This document shows positions 33,301 to 42,638 of a DNA stretch of 64,000 nt, piece after piece. The notes below the pieces were generated by a model. That model was not told the origin of the DNA and did not search any database. It was given only the letters and a program-made list of their open reading frames with translations. The stretch lies in the NCBI RefSeq assembly GCF_006861795.1, contig NZ_VDGH01000004.1, forward strand, positions 266,759-330,758. The letters run 5' to 3'. The stretch comes from Psychrobacillus lasiicapitis (GTDB lineage Bacteria; Bacillota; Bacilli; Bacillales_A; Planococcaceae). Position 1 is the stretch's first letter. Every line of letters starts with the position of its first letter. A program made the translations under genes and the position numbers.

Positions 33301-34536
33301 ATGCTAGAAAGCTTTTTGGTCAATATATTATTTATTATTTTACCAATTTTACTTATTAATCTCTTTTTTGATAGTACTGAAAAAAAATATGAGCAGCTGA
33401 TTTTCTTGCTTTTTTTCGCTATCTCGATGATTTTATGTATGAATTATCCGTTTAAACTGGAAGCTGGTATACTTTATGATTTACGATATATCCCATTTAC
33501 AATTGTAGCGTTATACGGTGGATATAAGGGTTTATTTCCAATGTATGTATTATTAAATATACAGCGATTTATGATTGGTGGGGAAGGGACGTTTCAGTCA
33601 TTTCTATTAGCGACAGCTACTTTTATTTTGTTGCCACTCCTAACTAAGCGTTTTCAAGAATATGACTCAAATAAACGGGTTATAGTTGGCGTTTACAGCG
33701 CGGTTATAGGAGTTTTAGTTTACTTGTTAACGTTGTCCCTATTTTTGGAAAAAATAACTTCTGAATTTTGGACATTAGCTTTTTATGCATTGATAATTAA
33801 AGCAAGTTTCATGATGATAAATCTAATTCTAATAGAAAAAATAATTTCCAATAAGAAACATCGAGAGTATTTTCTTTTAGCGGAGCAGCTTCATGTCATG
33901 GGAGAGCTCTCTGCAAGCTTTTCACATGAATTAAGGAATCCATTAACGGCGACGAAAGGGTTTCTACAATTGTTAGCCATATCTAAAACAAAAACAGATA
34001 AAGATCAATTGTATATCGATTACTCTTTAAAAGAAGTGATGCAAGCGGAAAAAATTTTAAATGACTATTTGGCATTTTCAAAGCCTCAGTCAGAGCATAT
34101 GATTTATTCGGATTTGAAGGAAGAAATTCAATATGTAAAGGATATGTTACAGCCGGTTGCGAGTCTCCATAATGTAGAAATCCGCTTCCATTTTTCTAAT
34201 TCATTAAAAAAGAACTATGACCAAAATCAGATAAGGCAATGTTTGCTGAACTTGCTTAATAATGGAATCATGTCTATGAAAGAAAAAGGAGGTATTCTTT
34301 CTATTTCCGTAATAGAGGAACGGAAGAATATCGTTATTCGAATAGTGGATGAAGGGGTCGGTATGACAAAGGAGGATCTCTATCACCTAGGTAAACCGTA
34401 CTATTCCTTTACAAAAGAGGGAACTGGTCTTGGTATGGTACTCGTGTACGGAACGATCGTTAAGCTAAATGGGAATATTGATGTCCAAAGCAAAGTAGGT
34501 GAGGGTACAACATTTACTATCGCTATTCCTACATAA
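33301..34536 (+). CDS. KinB-like sensor histidine kinase (5TMR-LYT type), orphan
   Basis: 411 aa. Residues 1-180 hold about six helices of the 5TMR-LYT type (YDLRYIPFTIVALYGGYKGL; MYVLLNIQRFMIGGEGTFQS), followed by HisKA with the phosphoacceptor His209 in FSHELRNPLTATKGFLQLL and a HATPase domain (N box LLNLLNNGIMSMKEKG; G box VDEGVGMT; G2 EGTGLGMVLVYG). This matches sporulation kinase KinB-type proteins that feed the Spo0F phosphorelay. There is no adjacent response regulator, as expected for a phosphorelay kinase. GGGGGGATAGGAG precedes the ATG. Confidence 0.88.
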   Translation: MLESFLVNILFIILPILLINLFFDSTEKKYEQLIFLLFFAISMILCMNYPFKLEAGILYDLRYIPFTIVALYGGYKGLFPMYVLLNIQRFMIGGEGTFQSFLLATATFILLPLLTKRFQEYDSNKRVIVGVYSAVIGVLVYLLTLSLFLEKITSEFWTLAFYALIIKASFMMINLILIEKIISNKKHREYFLLAEQLHVMGELSASFSHELRNPLTATKGFLQLLAISKTKTDKDQLYIDYSLKEVMQAEKILNDYLAFSKPQSEHMIYSDLKEEIQYVKDMLQPVASLHNVEIRFHFSNSLKKNYDQNQIRQCLLNLLNNGIMSMKEKGGILSISVIEERKNIVIRIVDEGVGMTKEDLYHLGKPYYSFTKEGTGLGMVLVYGTIVKLNGNIDVQSKVGEGTTFTIAIPT

Positions 34537-34544
34537 AGGTGATT

Positions 34545-34580
34545 AAATAGGATGTGTCTATGCACATCCTATTTTATTTA
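34545..34580. terminator. Terminator between kinase and convergent gene
   Basis: 12-bp stem AAATAGGATGTG (34545-34556) / CACATCCTATTT (34563-34574), 6-nt loop, then TATTTA on the plus strand and TAATC on the minus strand. It overlaps the stop of the convergent gene. Confidence 0.8.
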
Positions 34581-35164
34581 ACAGTTAAGGTAGGATGTTC
34601 CCAGTAACTATCGGATACCTTACTAAAATTTCCAACTTTGAAATGTTCAAAGTTTACCTTATCTAATGTTTCCCTACTCATGAGCACAATCATCACATCT
34701 TCAGTCTTTACGTTGCCAAATGGATCCGTGAGTGGTGCTTGAACGATGAAATTAGCCTGGTTTACATCTGGACGAGATTTCATGGATTGCATATAATCAA
34801 AAGCTGTAGTCAACGAAGCCTGTTTGAGTGTTTTCGCAGTTAAAACTTTGTTTGCCACTATAATTACTTCCACGACCCCATCTTCATATTCAGCAGATAT
34901 CATCGTATTTTCTTTTTCTTCCTTTGTGAATCCGAATCTTTTTTTGATCAAATGTTCTGCAATTACATCTGGTTTCGGCTTGTTCTCCACTATTTTTTCC
35001 TTCACTGCTTCCTCTTGAAAAGCAGCTGTAATCGCGTCTGCCCTTTCCATCTTAGCTTGGTCGCTGTCATCAAATGCATTTTCAATAATGCCTACCGCTA
35101 AAATAATTATTAATATGATAAACCACCATTGTTGATAAAAAGGATCCTTCCTATTTTCTGACAA
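34574..35164 (-). CDS. Membrane-anchored protein of unknown function
   Basis: 196 aa with one N-terminal membrane helix (residues about 13-29: WWFIILIIILAVGIIEN), a charged linker (30-70) and a mixed alpha/beta domain (75-190) in which VVEVIIVANKVLTAKTLKQA and ANFIVQAPLTDPFGNVKTED alternate strands and helices. TTG start at 35164 with AAAGGAGAT upstream. The type resembles uncharacterised Bacillus cell-envelope proteins; no function proposed. Confidence 0.7.
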   Translation of the reverse strand: MSENRKDPFYQQWWFIILIIILAVGIIENAFDDSDQAKMERADAITAAFQEEAVKEKIVENKPKPDVIAEHLIKKRFGFTKEEKENTMISAEYEDGVVEVIIVANKVLTAKTLKQASLTTAFDYMQSMKSRPDVNQANFIVQAPLTDPFGNVKTEDVMIVLMSRETLDKVNFEHFKVGNFSKVSDSYWEHPTLTVK

Positions 35165-35221
35165 AGTAAATCTCCTTTCTTACTGGGACAAGTCTTTTAT
35201 TGTATGCAAAGAGACGAGAAA

Positions 35222-35535
35222 ATATTTTATCCCGCATTAACGGGCAGTAAGACTCCCACTTCAAGATTTAAGAAAAGCGAAAAGATAAGTGGGAGATCAA
35301 CTGCTGGCATGCGCCCGATGAAATGATCCCAGACTAAGTAAGCAATATCGTGTTGCTTCTGGGCAAAGCTCGTCGCAAAATAAAAGAGCGTTTGCAACGT
35401 CTGTGTGACCCACATCGTGTGGGACACAACTAACAATCAGTGGGGGATGACAGGGACTAAAAGCGCAACGTCCATGTCGCAACGTCCCCACTAGCACGTC
35501 CTGTGCGTCGCCCTCCTCTGATTGAAGTTTCATTT
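35222..35535. repeat. GC-rich, hairpin-rich non-coding element (repeat or structured RNA)
   Basis: About 310 bp with clearly higher GC than its surroundings and dense inverted repeats: CCCG/CGGG (35231-35244), CTCCCACTT/AAGTGGGAG (35253-35261 / 35287-35295), CCCACA/TGTGGG (35409-35414 / 35418-35423), AGTGGGG/CCCCACT (35439-35445 / 35486-35492) and a tandem direct repeat CGCAACGTCC at 35464 and 35478. I recall near-identical stretches scattered in Bacillaceae genomes, where the two minus-strand frames are annotated as spurious hypothetical proteins. That the element is dispersed cannot be shown from one copy here. It lies between a convergent gene end and the PadR promoter. A MITE-like or RNA element is the best guess. 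Confidence 0.5.
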
Positions 35536-35543
35536 TATTGGAT

Positions 35544-35602
35544 TTGCATGTTTATGTCACGTTGTGATATAGTCATAATACGACATAGTCGTGGTATGAC
35601 AT
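35544..35602 (+). promoter_or_regulatory. padR-type promoter and operator
   Basis: TTGCAT (35544-35549) and TATAGT (35568-35573), 18-bp spacer, look like -35/-10 boxes. A long dyad follows: GTCATAATACGAC-ATA-GTCGTGGTATGAC (35572-35600, 11 of 13 pairs), and an outer ATGTCA (35554) / TGACAT (35597). PadR repressors bind ATGT...ACAT-type dyads in their own promoters, so autorepression is likely. Confidence 0.65.
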
Positions 35603-35618
35603 ATAAGAGGGTGAATTA

Positions 35619-35942
35619 GTGGAAAAAGTGATTAAGAAATATGTGCCGATGACAGAAACGGCATTTTATATATTGCTTTCCTTAACTGAACCAAGGCACG
35701 GGTACGGCATTATTAAACGAGTTGAAGAAATGACGGAAGGTCGGCTTACATTAGGCTCTGGTACCATTTATGGTACATTAACTAAAATGCAACGAGATGA
35801 AATTATTACAATCTATGCAGATGAAAAACGTAAAACTATTTATGAAATAACTGATATTGGTAAGAAGCTGATGCGTGTAGAAATGAAGCGATTGAAAGAA
35901 TTACATAACAATGTATTACGTTTCGAGGGGGACTTTCAATGA
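35619..35942 (+). CDS. PadR-family transcriptional regulator
   Basis: 107 aa PadR-s1 type: winged helix at residues 8-80 (TETAFYILLSLTEPRHGYGI, IKRVEEMTEGRLTLGSGTIY, GTLTKMQRDEII) and a short C-terminal helix for dimerisation. GTG start with AGAGGGTGA upstream. Its stop overlaps the next gene, a DUF2812 protein, a very common pairing. Likely represses the two-gene operon from the dyad at 35572-35600; inducer unknown. Confidence 0.93.
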   Translation: MEKVIKKYVPMTETAFYILLSLTEPRHGYGIIKRVEEMTEGRLTLGSGTIYGTLTKMQRDEIITIYADEKRKTIYEITDIGKKLMRVEMKRLKELHNNVLRFEGDFQ

Positions 35943-37063
35943 TTGAAAAGAAAGTGAAGTGGCTTTGGAGCTACAATATCGAGAAAACGGAGCAATGGCT
36001 ATCCAAAATGGCAGGGGAAGGTTGGCATTTAACAAGCGTCAACCGGTGGACACGAACTTTTATCTTTGAAAAAGGGGAGTCGAAAGAGGTAATTTATCGT
36101 ATTCAATATGCTTCAAAGACTAATACTCTTCCCCAAACTCTGCAAAAAGCAGGCTGGTCAGTTGCTTTATCTAACGGAAAATGGTTATTTCTAGTGAATG
36201 AAGAGCAGACAGTACGGCTGTATCCAACAAGAGATGCTCTTGTGAAAAGAAATCGCACACATGCATACGTAATGAGCGCTATCGCTACCTTTTATGTTTC
36301 CACATCGATGCTACCAATTATGTTAATATCAATTATTTCGTCAGTACAGACAGGGGAGGAAGTTCCACTTGAAAATTTATGGCTGTTCATACTTCCTTTA
36401 ACTGGAATTGTAGCGATCGCTAGCTTTGCTATTTACGTATTTAGAGCGTATCGTCGTTTTGAGATTAACGAGATGGATGTAGCTATCGATTCAATTCCTC
36501 TCGGCAAAAAAATGCGTAAATTCAGAGGAGCTTGGATGTATCAATTAGATGATACAAGAGAATGGTTAGAAGGTCTTGCAAAACAAGGATATGAACTAGA
36601 AAGAGTCAGAGCTTCCATTTTTACATTTAGAAAAACAGATCCTAATCATATAAAATATGAATGTATGTTCGAATATAAGGTACAGCCTTCCTATTTTGCA
36701 ACGCATAAAGAAATGGGGTGGAAGCTTAAGTATTCCTCCAACATGACGCTATTAAATTATTCAATTTGGGCAAAACATTATGAAGAGGAAGAAGAGATCC
36801 CTCGTTTCTCCTATGATAAACAAGAACAAAGACAATCGATTAAACGAGCTTTTAAAATGAATCTTGGCATGAGTATCTATCTTATCCTCATCTTATCCTT
36901 TTCTTTTTATATGAATATCCTAATAAAAGACGAATATTTTGTTGCTTGGAGTTATGGCGGAGTGATGAGACCTTTATTATTTCTCGCATTATTATATTGG
37001 ATTTATAAATTCGGTCAAATTTTAATCAGTTACCGAAAAACGATAAAGGCGTTAGAGCAATAA
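35939..37063 (+). CDS. DUF2812 membrane protein, two DUF2812 units
   Basis: 374 aa with two copies of the DUF2812 domain: residues 1-85 (TEQWLSKMAGEGWHLTSVNR; YRIQYASKTNTLPQTLQKAG) and about 195-290 (DTREWLEGLAKQGYELERVR; GWKLKYSSNMTLLNYSIWAK). Four membrane helices lie in two pairs (about 105-170 and 315-365). ATG 35939 overlaps the padR stop (ATGA-type coupling). DUF2812 proteins are nearly always PadR-regulated; a role in envelope stress is often suggested but unproven. Confidence 0.9.
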   Translation: MIEKKVKWLWSYNIEKTEQWLSKMAGEGWHLTSVNRWTRTFIFEKGESKEVIYRIQYASKTNTLPQTLQKAGWSVALSNGKWLFLVNEEQTVRLYPTRDALVKRNRTHAYVMSAIATFYVSTSMLPIMLISIISSVQTGEEVPLENLWLFILPLTGIVAIASFAIYVFRAYRRFEINEMDVAIDSIPLGKKMRKFRGAWMYQLDDTREWLEGLAKQGYELERVRASIFTFRKTDPNHIKYECMFEYKVQPSYFATHKEMGWKLKYSSNMTLLNYSIWAKHYEEEEEIPRFSYDKQEQRQSIKRAFKMNLGMSIYLILILSFSFYMNILIKDEYFVAWSYGGVMRPLLFLALLYWIYKFGQILISYRKTIKALEQ

Positions 37064-37129
37064 GCCAAAAACTATTGAATATAAATTTATAAGCGGTATA
37101 TGGGATTAGTATCTGCTGAAAATAAAACG

Positions 37130-37169
37130 AAAATACCTATCGAACCAAATGAGTGCGATAGGTATTTTT
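37130..37169 (+). terminator. Terminator of the PadR-DUF2812 operon
   Basis: 13-bp stem AAAATACCTATCG (37130-37142) / CGATAGGTATTTT (37156-37168) followed by TGTAG; the stem's own 3' T run provides the U-tract. Confidence 0.85.
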
Positions 37170-37256
37170 GTAGATTCAGTGATAATATATTAAAAAGAAC
37201 TCGATTAATAAACTGAATTAGTGGGTACATAGAGGAAAGTGAATGGGGTGTGATTT

Positions 37257-39248
37257 ATGGTTTATGTAAAAATAATCATTCAAGTACTCATCATAGCTAT
37301 GTTTATTTTTTATGTGAGTGGTCGATTGATGGGCTCGCAAATTAATCTAATGAAACGAATCATGTCCGTTTTTATTAGTGTAGCGTTTACTTCTCTTGTC
37401 TATTGGTATTCGTATTTGCGAGGTACAGATTTTTTAGAAGATGTTTATGTATTTATGGATGTACGAACGATTATTTGGATCGGCAGTATGTTACTTATTT
37501 CGATGCTCCTTTATCTCTTTTTCGAATTGTTTGATCCAATGGCAATCGGTGAAAAAGGGGAGCGTTTACCGAGGCAAAAATCGCTGTTATTACGTTTGCG
37601 AAACCAGTGGAGAAGTCAAAAAAGATTGCGCCAGGTTGTACAAATTGCTGTGAAAAATGGAATTTCTCGAACGTTAAAATATGCAAGACATAGAGAAAAC
37701 GACCATGAGTTAGCGATAGCTTTTCGAGATACGCTCGAGGAGTCTGGAGGAATCTTCATCAAATTTGGTCAGGTGCTTTCTACTCGCAATGATATTTTTC
37801 CAAAGGCTTTTGTTCAAGAATTAGGAACGCTTCAACAAAACGTACGGCCGCTTTCTAGCGAACAAGTAAAAACAATATTGGAAAAGTCATTACCATTTAA
37901 GATGGAGGAAGTGTTTTCACAATTTGATATGAACCCAATTGCGGCTGCTTCCATTGGACAAGTACATAGAGCAGTATTACGAAAGAACGAGGAACAAGTA
38001 GTCGTCAAATTGCTGCGTCCGGATGTAAAAGATATGATGCGAGATGATTTGAATATATTAGTAGAATTTGCGCAATGGGTGTCGGATAAATCTACATGGG
38101 CAGAAAACTTAGGATTCAGAGAATTGGCGATTGGATTTGCAGCGAGTTTGCGCGAAGAAGTAAATTTTGATATTGAGATGCGGAATACGATGCAGGTGAA
38201 GACAGCCCTAAGAAATAGTCCGTACAAATTGAAGATTCCTCATGTCTATTCAGAGTTTAGCAACAATCAGTTAATTATCTCTGAATTTGTTCATGGACAA
38301 AGCGTCGCTACCGGAAATGCATTATTCACTACTTTGCAGGTAGATAGGGAAGAGTTTGCTCAAACCGTATTATTTTCTTTTTTTGAGCAAATGTTGTTTT
38401 CAGGAATATTCCATGCGGATCCACATCCAGGAAATATTTTTATCGACGAAGTAGATGGAACTCCTATTTTGTTGGATTTCGGAGCAGTTGGACGATTAGC
38501 AGGTCCTCAGCAAGAAGGTATTAAGTTATTTCTGATGGGAATTCAGCAAAATGACGCAAATATTTTATACGATGCTATTACACAACTCGTAGAAGATCAT
38601 GAACATATAGACCAAGCGAAAATGGAGCAGGCGATGGCTCAAATTTTGTTACGTATCTCGTATGTTCCACGGATACAAACGGACGAATTAATACATTCTT
38701 TTTTTGAAGTTATTCGAGATTTTGGTTTATCCTTCTATCCTTCGGTAGGCTTAGCATTACGCTCGTTTATCACTTTAGATGGGACGTTGCGTTTGATACA
38801 GCCTGATTTTAATTTATTTAATGAAGCAAAAGAATTCTCTAAACACTATATTACTTCCATGATTAAAAGACCGTTTAAAGAACCGCTTGCTACAAAAGAG
38901 AGATTGGAAGAAGAGTTAGCATTGTTATTACCTGCTCTTCGTAAGCTTCCTCGACGTGTGGATAAGCTTATGCAACGGGTAGAAAGTGGAAAAATTACGT
39001 TACATCACGATATATTCTCAGATAAAAAGAATGCGATGTTCGTGACACAATTGTTTTCCCGATTTGTATTATTGTTTGTTGGTATTACATTTGGCATCTT
39101 ATCGGTATCGCTTTTAGCAATCGCACAATTCATCGAAGCACCATATGCAGTATATTTAAACAGTGCTGCGTATGTTGGGTTATTCTTATGTGCAGTGCTA
39201 CTCGTCCGGTTATCGATTCAGGCGATAAGATTGATGAAGCGAGGCTAG
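37257..39248 (+). CDS. ABC1/UbiB-family atypical kinase
   Basis: 663 aa, longer than typical (about 550) because of an N-terminal membrane region (helices near 5-22, 38-52, 70-92). UbiB hallmarks are the KxGQ motif in IFIKFGQVLSTRNDIFP, the Ala-rich loop ASIGQVHRAVL with the following VVVKLLRP lysine, ExD-type EEVNFDIEMRNT, catalytic FHADPHPGNIFI and LLDFGAVG. Two further helices close the C-terminus (about 605-660). The family acts in isoprenoid-quinone or lipid homeostasis. Bacteria that use menaquinone keep it, but its job in Bacillales is unsettled. Monocistronic. Confidence 0.92.
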   Translation: MVYVKIIIQVLIIAMFIFYVSGRLMGSQINLMKRIMSVFISVAFTSLVYWYSYLRGTDFLEDVYVFMDVRTIIWIGSMLLISMLLYLFFELFDPMAIGEKGERLPRQKSLLLRLRNQWRSQKRLRQVVQIAVKNGISRTLKYARHRENDHELAIAFRDTLEESGGIFIKFGQVLSTRNDIFPKAFVQELGTLQQNVRPLSSEQVKTILEKSLPFKMEEVFSQFDMNPIAAASIGQVHRAVLRKNEEQVVVKLLRPDVKDMMRDDLNILVEFAQWVSDKSTWAENLGFRELAIGFAASLREEVNFDIEMRNTMQVKTALRNSPYKLKIPHVYSEFSNNQLIISEFVHGQSVATGNALFTTLQVDREEFAQTVLFSFFEQMLFSGIFHADPHPGNIFIDEVDGTPILLDFGAVGRLAGPQQEGIKLFLMGIQQNDANILYDAITQLVEDHEHIDQAKMEQAMAQILLRISYVPRIQTDELIHSFFEVIRDFGLSFYPSVGLALRSFITLDGTLRLIQPDFNLFNEAKEFSKHYITSMIKRPFKEPLATKERLEEELALLLPALRKLPRRVDKLMQRVESGKITLHHDIFSDKKNAMFVTQLFSRFVLLFVGITFGILSVSLLAIAQFIEAPYAVYLNSAAYVGLFLCAVLLVRLSIQAIRLMKRG

Positions 39249-39250
39249 AT

Positions 39251-39291
39251 AAAAACGCAAGAAGGATTAGAACTCCTTCTTGCGTTTTTTG
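39251..39291 (+). terminator. Strong intrinsic terminator of the UbiB-like gene
   Basis: 16-bp perfect stem AAAAACGCAAGAAGGA (39251-39266) / TCCTTCTTGCGTTTTT (39274-39289), 7-nt loop, ending in a T run. It also lies 9 bases from the convergent ZIP gene stop. Confidence 0.92.
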
Positions 39292-39299
39292 AGATTTAA

Positions 39300-39992
39300 T
39301 TAGAATACTACATGAAATACTACACTTAGAAGATACCCTAATAGGATAAAGGTTGCGGCTGATCTAGTAGACATGACCTTTATATTACGTAGAATAAATT
39401 CATTAACACTAGTAATAGCAATAAGTCCAATAGATATGCCTAAAAGGATACTTTGCGCCTTCATGTCGAGATGTATATGGTTGCCAATCCAAATAAACAT
39501 ACTAAAACAGAAAGATAAACTAATAAAACATAGGAATAAGTTTATTATTTTCTGACCCTGTGAAACAAATACAGAAGTAAGCGCAAAGCCTTCCGGGATA
39601 TGATGCAAAATGGTAGAAGTTGTGATGGAGCGAGCGAAAGAAGAATCCTCTAGTAAATTTCCAATAGTTAAACTCAAGGGAATGGTATGTATAAAAAGAG
39701 CGATCGTTAGCAAATAGACAGACGGTTTATGTTGGTTAGAAGAGTGGAATGATGTGTTTACTAGTAATAGAAATATAAATCCGATGAGTATCCCAAGCGC
39801 TATTCCAGGTAATTTGTATGCATTTATTGCAGATGGGATAAGATCGAGTGCCAGTATTCCTACTAAGAATCCCCCGCATAAAAGAGCCAAACCTTCCTTG
39901 GAATGTTGAAATATAGTGGCGATTAACCAAGCCATTCCAGCTCCGATAACCATACTTATAAAAAGAATTCCCCCGAGAACTATTGCACTCAA
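39300..39992 (-). CDS. ZIP-family metal transporter
   Basis: 230 aa with about eight helices. The metal-binding helix 4 signature is STILHHIPEGFALTSVFVSQ (HxxPEG), and GGFLVGILALDLIPSAINAY in helix 2 resembles the H/D-containing ZIP helix. Start is TTG 39992: AAAGGGAATG precedes it at good distance, whereas the 28-residue longer frame has no site. Uptake (or export) of Zn, Mn or Fe is likely; specificity not predictable. No metal-responsive operator recognised. Confidence 0.85.
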   Translation of the reverse strand: MSAIVLGGILFISMVIGAGMAWLIATIFQHSKEGLALLCGGFLVGILALDLIPSAINAYKLPGIALGILIGFIFLLLVNTSFHSSNQHKPSVYLLTIALFIHTIPLSLTIGNLLEDSSFARSITTSTILHHIPEGFALTSVFVSQGQKIINLFLCFISLSFCFSMFIWIGNHIHLDMKAQSILLGISIGLIAITSVNEFILRNIKVMSTRSAATFILLGYLLSVVFHVVF

Positions 39993-40182
39993 TATATCAT
40001 TCCCTTTGATGAAATAAATTTGAACTCTATTTACAAAATATATGCTCCTTGTGTAAGTGTATGTATTCCTGATCATAAATTTTCTTCAATGAAAGCATGT
40101 ATATTTCCTGCTAATAGGATTGAAAAGTGCTCTTTCGGTTAACCTATGCTTATCGAAGATTCTCTTTCCTGGAGGTTTGTAC

Positions 40183-41547
40183 ATGACAAATTTAAAAGAG
40201 AAACCGAATCCTCCTAAGTTGATGAGTGAACTTAAGGAGCAACTGAGTCCTTCTTTTGATGTTTTGCTAATCCCTTTACAGCTAGAAGAAGAGGCAGCAT
40301 TCTTACTTTATTTAAAAACAGCAGTAGACGGCGATAAATTACAAAATATGATTATTAAGCCTTTTTTCGAAATGAAGTCGATGCAACATTATGCGTCTTA
40401 TGTTCAATCGTCGCCTGATATTCTAGAAATTAAATCAGAAGAAAAAATCCCTCTTGAGCTTACAAAGGGAAGTGTCTTAATAGCGGTTCAGCATCAATTT
40501 TTTCTAATAGATGTGAAGAAGGTAAACACGAGTACAGTTCAGCAGACGCTTATGGAACCAACTGTATATGGACCTCAGCAAGCATTAAGCGAGGATATTC
40601 TTACCAACTTGAATATAATACGACACCGGTATAAGGAGCCCACTCTGAAGATTGAAATCTTAGAGTTAAAAGATAAAACGCATAATGACATTGCTATAAT
40701 TTACGATGATCAAACTGTAAAGCCAGCCATTTTAAAAACGATTCGGAAAAGGCTGGAAGGATTAGATTCACCGCTTATTCAATCTGCGGGGGAACTTCAA
40801 CTGTACTTAAATGGAAAGAAGTTTACTTTGTTTCCAACATTAATGCTGACAGAGAGGCCTGATCGTATTTGTTATAATTTGGATGCTGGAAAAGTCATAA
40901 TTATGATTGACGGAAGTCCACACGCTTTAATAGCTCCAGTCGTCTTTTTTGATTTTATGGTGTCCATGGAAGATAACTATCATTTATTTTGGATTACTTC
41001 GTTTACGCTCGTACTTCGATATTTTGGGCTCATAACCTGTTTAATATTGCCTGCTCTATATGTTGCCATTACTTCGTATAATCCTGACATTTTCCGAACA
41101 GAGCTCGCTTTAACTGTTGCGGGGAGTAGGATTGGAGTACCTTATCCATCTTTTATCGAAGTGTTATTTATGCTTATTTTTATGGAACTATTAACTGAAG
41201 CGAGTATTAGGCTGCCAAAAGCTATTAGTGCCACAGCTACCACGGTTGGTGGTTTAATATTGGGATCTGCAGCTACTGAAGCAGCGCTAACCTCCAATAT
41301 CATGATTATCATCGTATCAGCGGTCGCTATCTCGAGTTTCGTTATTCCTATTAACGAAATGAGTTTTTCAATTAGATTTTGCAGATATATTCTACTCGCT
41401 TTTACAACTTTTTTTGGTACAGTCGGTTTCATATTGGGCTTTTTAGGGATTCTTATGTTTTTAATAAATAAGGAAAGCTTTGGCGAACCTTATTTAAAAA
41501 TGTATTGGAAGAGTAGAAGGAGTGAAAAAGGGGTGAAAAGCGAATGA
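40183..41547 (+). CDS. Spore germination receptor subunit A (GerA family)
   Basis: 454 aa. Soluble N-terminal domain (about 1-265), then membrane segments in the C-terminal half typical of GerAA/GerBA/GerKA: YHLFWITSFTLVLRYFGLIT, PALYVAITSYNPDIFRTELA, FIEVLFMLIFMELLTEASIR LPKAISATATTVGGLILGSA region. ATG 40183 has GGAGG 9 bases upstream; the 21 extra upstream codons are rejected. First gene of a gerA-gerB-gerC operon overlapping by 4 bases with the next gene. Forms the inner-membrane germinant receptor in spores. Germinant not predictable. Confidence 0.93.
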   Translation: MTNLKEKPNPPKLMSELKEQLSPSFDVLLIPLQLEEEAAFLLYLKTAVDGDKLQNMIIKPFFEMKSMQHYASYVQSSPDILEIKSEEKIPLELTKGSVLIAVQHQFFLIDVKKVNTSTVQQTLMEPTVYGPQQALSEDILTNLNIIRHRYKEPTLKIEILELKDKTHNDIAIIYDDQTVKPAILKTIRKRLEGLDSPLIQSAGELQLYLNGKKFTLFPTLMLTERPDRICYNLDAGKVIIMIDGSPHALIAPVVFFDFMVSMEDNYHLFWITSFTLVLRYFGLITCLILPALYVAITSYNPDIFRTELALTVAGSRIGVPYPSFIEVLFMLIFMELLTEASIRLPKAISATATTVGGLILGSAATEAALTSNIMIIIVSAVAISSFVIPINEMSFSIRFCRYILLAFTTFFGTVGFILGFLGILMFLINKESFGEPYLKMYWKSRRSEKGVKSE

Positions 41548-42638
41548 GTCGTTTTCTTTATTATTTAATTTTTTTAACGATGATTTCTAATATCGTTGCC
41601 TCTGTGCCTAAAATACTTTTATTTGAAAGCAAAACTGGTGCAATTCCTTCTATGTTTGCCGCTGTTATTATTGGAACAATATTCGTGTTTATTCTAGTTA
41701 AATTATTCAACGCGTTCCCGGGTAAAAGCTTTCCGGATATGTTGAAACAATATACACCTAAATGGTTTGCTTACCCGGTGCTTTTTTATCTATTTTTATG
41801 TTGGTTTGGTGCTGGACTTATTACCCTCATTACGTATGTATTTCTATTTATCACTTTTTTTGCACCAGAAACATCCATTGTTATAACAACCTTAGCCTTT
41901 GTTCTGGTTATATCCTTTGGAATATTGATGAAATCTAGAAGTATGTTGTATATGGCAGAAATTGTGCTCGTTTTATTTGTTCCTTTAATTTTCTTTTTAT
42001 TGATAAAATTTTATGTGAACCCCAAACTAGACTGGGATTTTATCAAGATTGCCATGATGCATATAAACCATGTTCCCTCTTATTGGGCATTTGGTGCTGC
42101 TCTTTACATATTTATGGGAATTGCAGATTTAGTCATTTTTAACGAACTTTTCACAAAAAAGCATAAAATGGGATGGAAACAAGTCCTGGTTATTGGGTTA
42201 TCAGGAGCTGCCATATTGTTTACTACTTTTTTTGTCCCTATTGGGTATAACGGGGTGGAACAGATAGCAGAACTTACTTTTCCATGGATATCCACGAGTG
42301 ATTCGATTCGCATGAAATATGGTTTAATAGAACGAGTTATTTTTATTTTCATCCTCGCTTTTTTGGGAATCGCTTTTGTTAGTTTATTGTTGCATTGGCA
42401 TGTGGCTTTAAAACTTTTAGAAAGTATTTTTCAATTTAAACGTTTGAAATGGAAAGATAAAATGTTGGCACCTTATATTTTCGTTGTTATATTTGGCATC
42501 ATTTCTTTAGTTTTAACAAGAAAATTGACACAGTACCAACTATTTTCCTTATCCAATTATTTCTTTGGGTCTATACCAATTTTTTTCGTCGTATTAATCA
42601 GTTCCTTAGTTCTTGTGAAAAGGAGAGCGAAACTATGA
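41544..42638 (+). CDS. Spore germination receptor subunit B (GerB, endospore germination permease)
   Basis: 364 aa, ten predicted helices, amino acid/polyamine/organocation-type fold. Segments FLYYLIFLTMISNIVASVPK and SFPDMLKQYTPKWFAYPVLF are typical of GerAB-like permeases, the subunit that recognises the germinant. ATG overlaps the gerA-type stop by 4 bases and its own stop overlaps gerC by 4 bases. AAGGGGTG lies just upstream. Confidence 0.93.
   Translation: MSRFLYYLIFLTMISNIVASVPKILLFESKTGAIPSMFAAVIIGTIFVFILVKLFNAFPGKSFPDMLKQYTPKWFAYPVLFYLFLCWFGAGLITLITYVFLFITFFAPETSIVITTLAFVLVISFGILMKSRSMLYMAEIVLVLFVPLIFFLLIKFYVNPKLDWDFIKIAMMHINHVPSYWAFGAALYIFMGIADLVIFNELFTKKHKMGWKQVLVIGLSGAAILFTTFFVPIGYNGVEQIAELTFPWISTSDSIRMKYGLIERVIFIFILAFLGIAFVSLLLHWHVALKLLESIFQFKRLKWKDKMLAPYIFVVIFGIISLVLTRKLTQYQLFSLSNYFFGSIPIFFVVLISSLVLVKRRAKL

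Noticed and set aside
35227..35533. Two overlapping minus-strand frames of 69 and 78 codons
   Set aside because: They lie wholly in the hairpin-rich element, have no ribosome binding sites and consist of translated inverted repeats; treated as non-coding.
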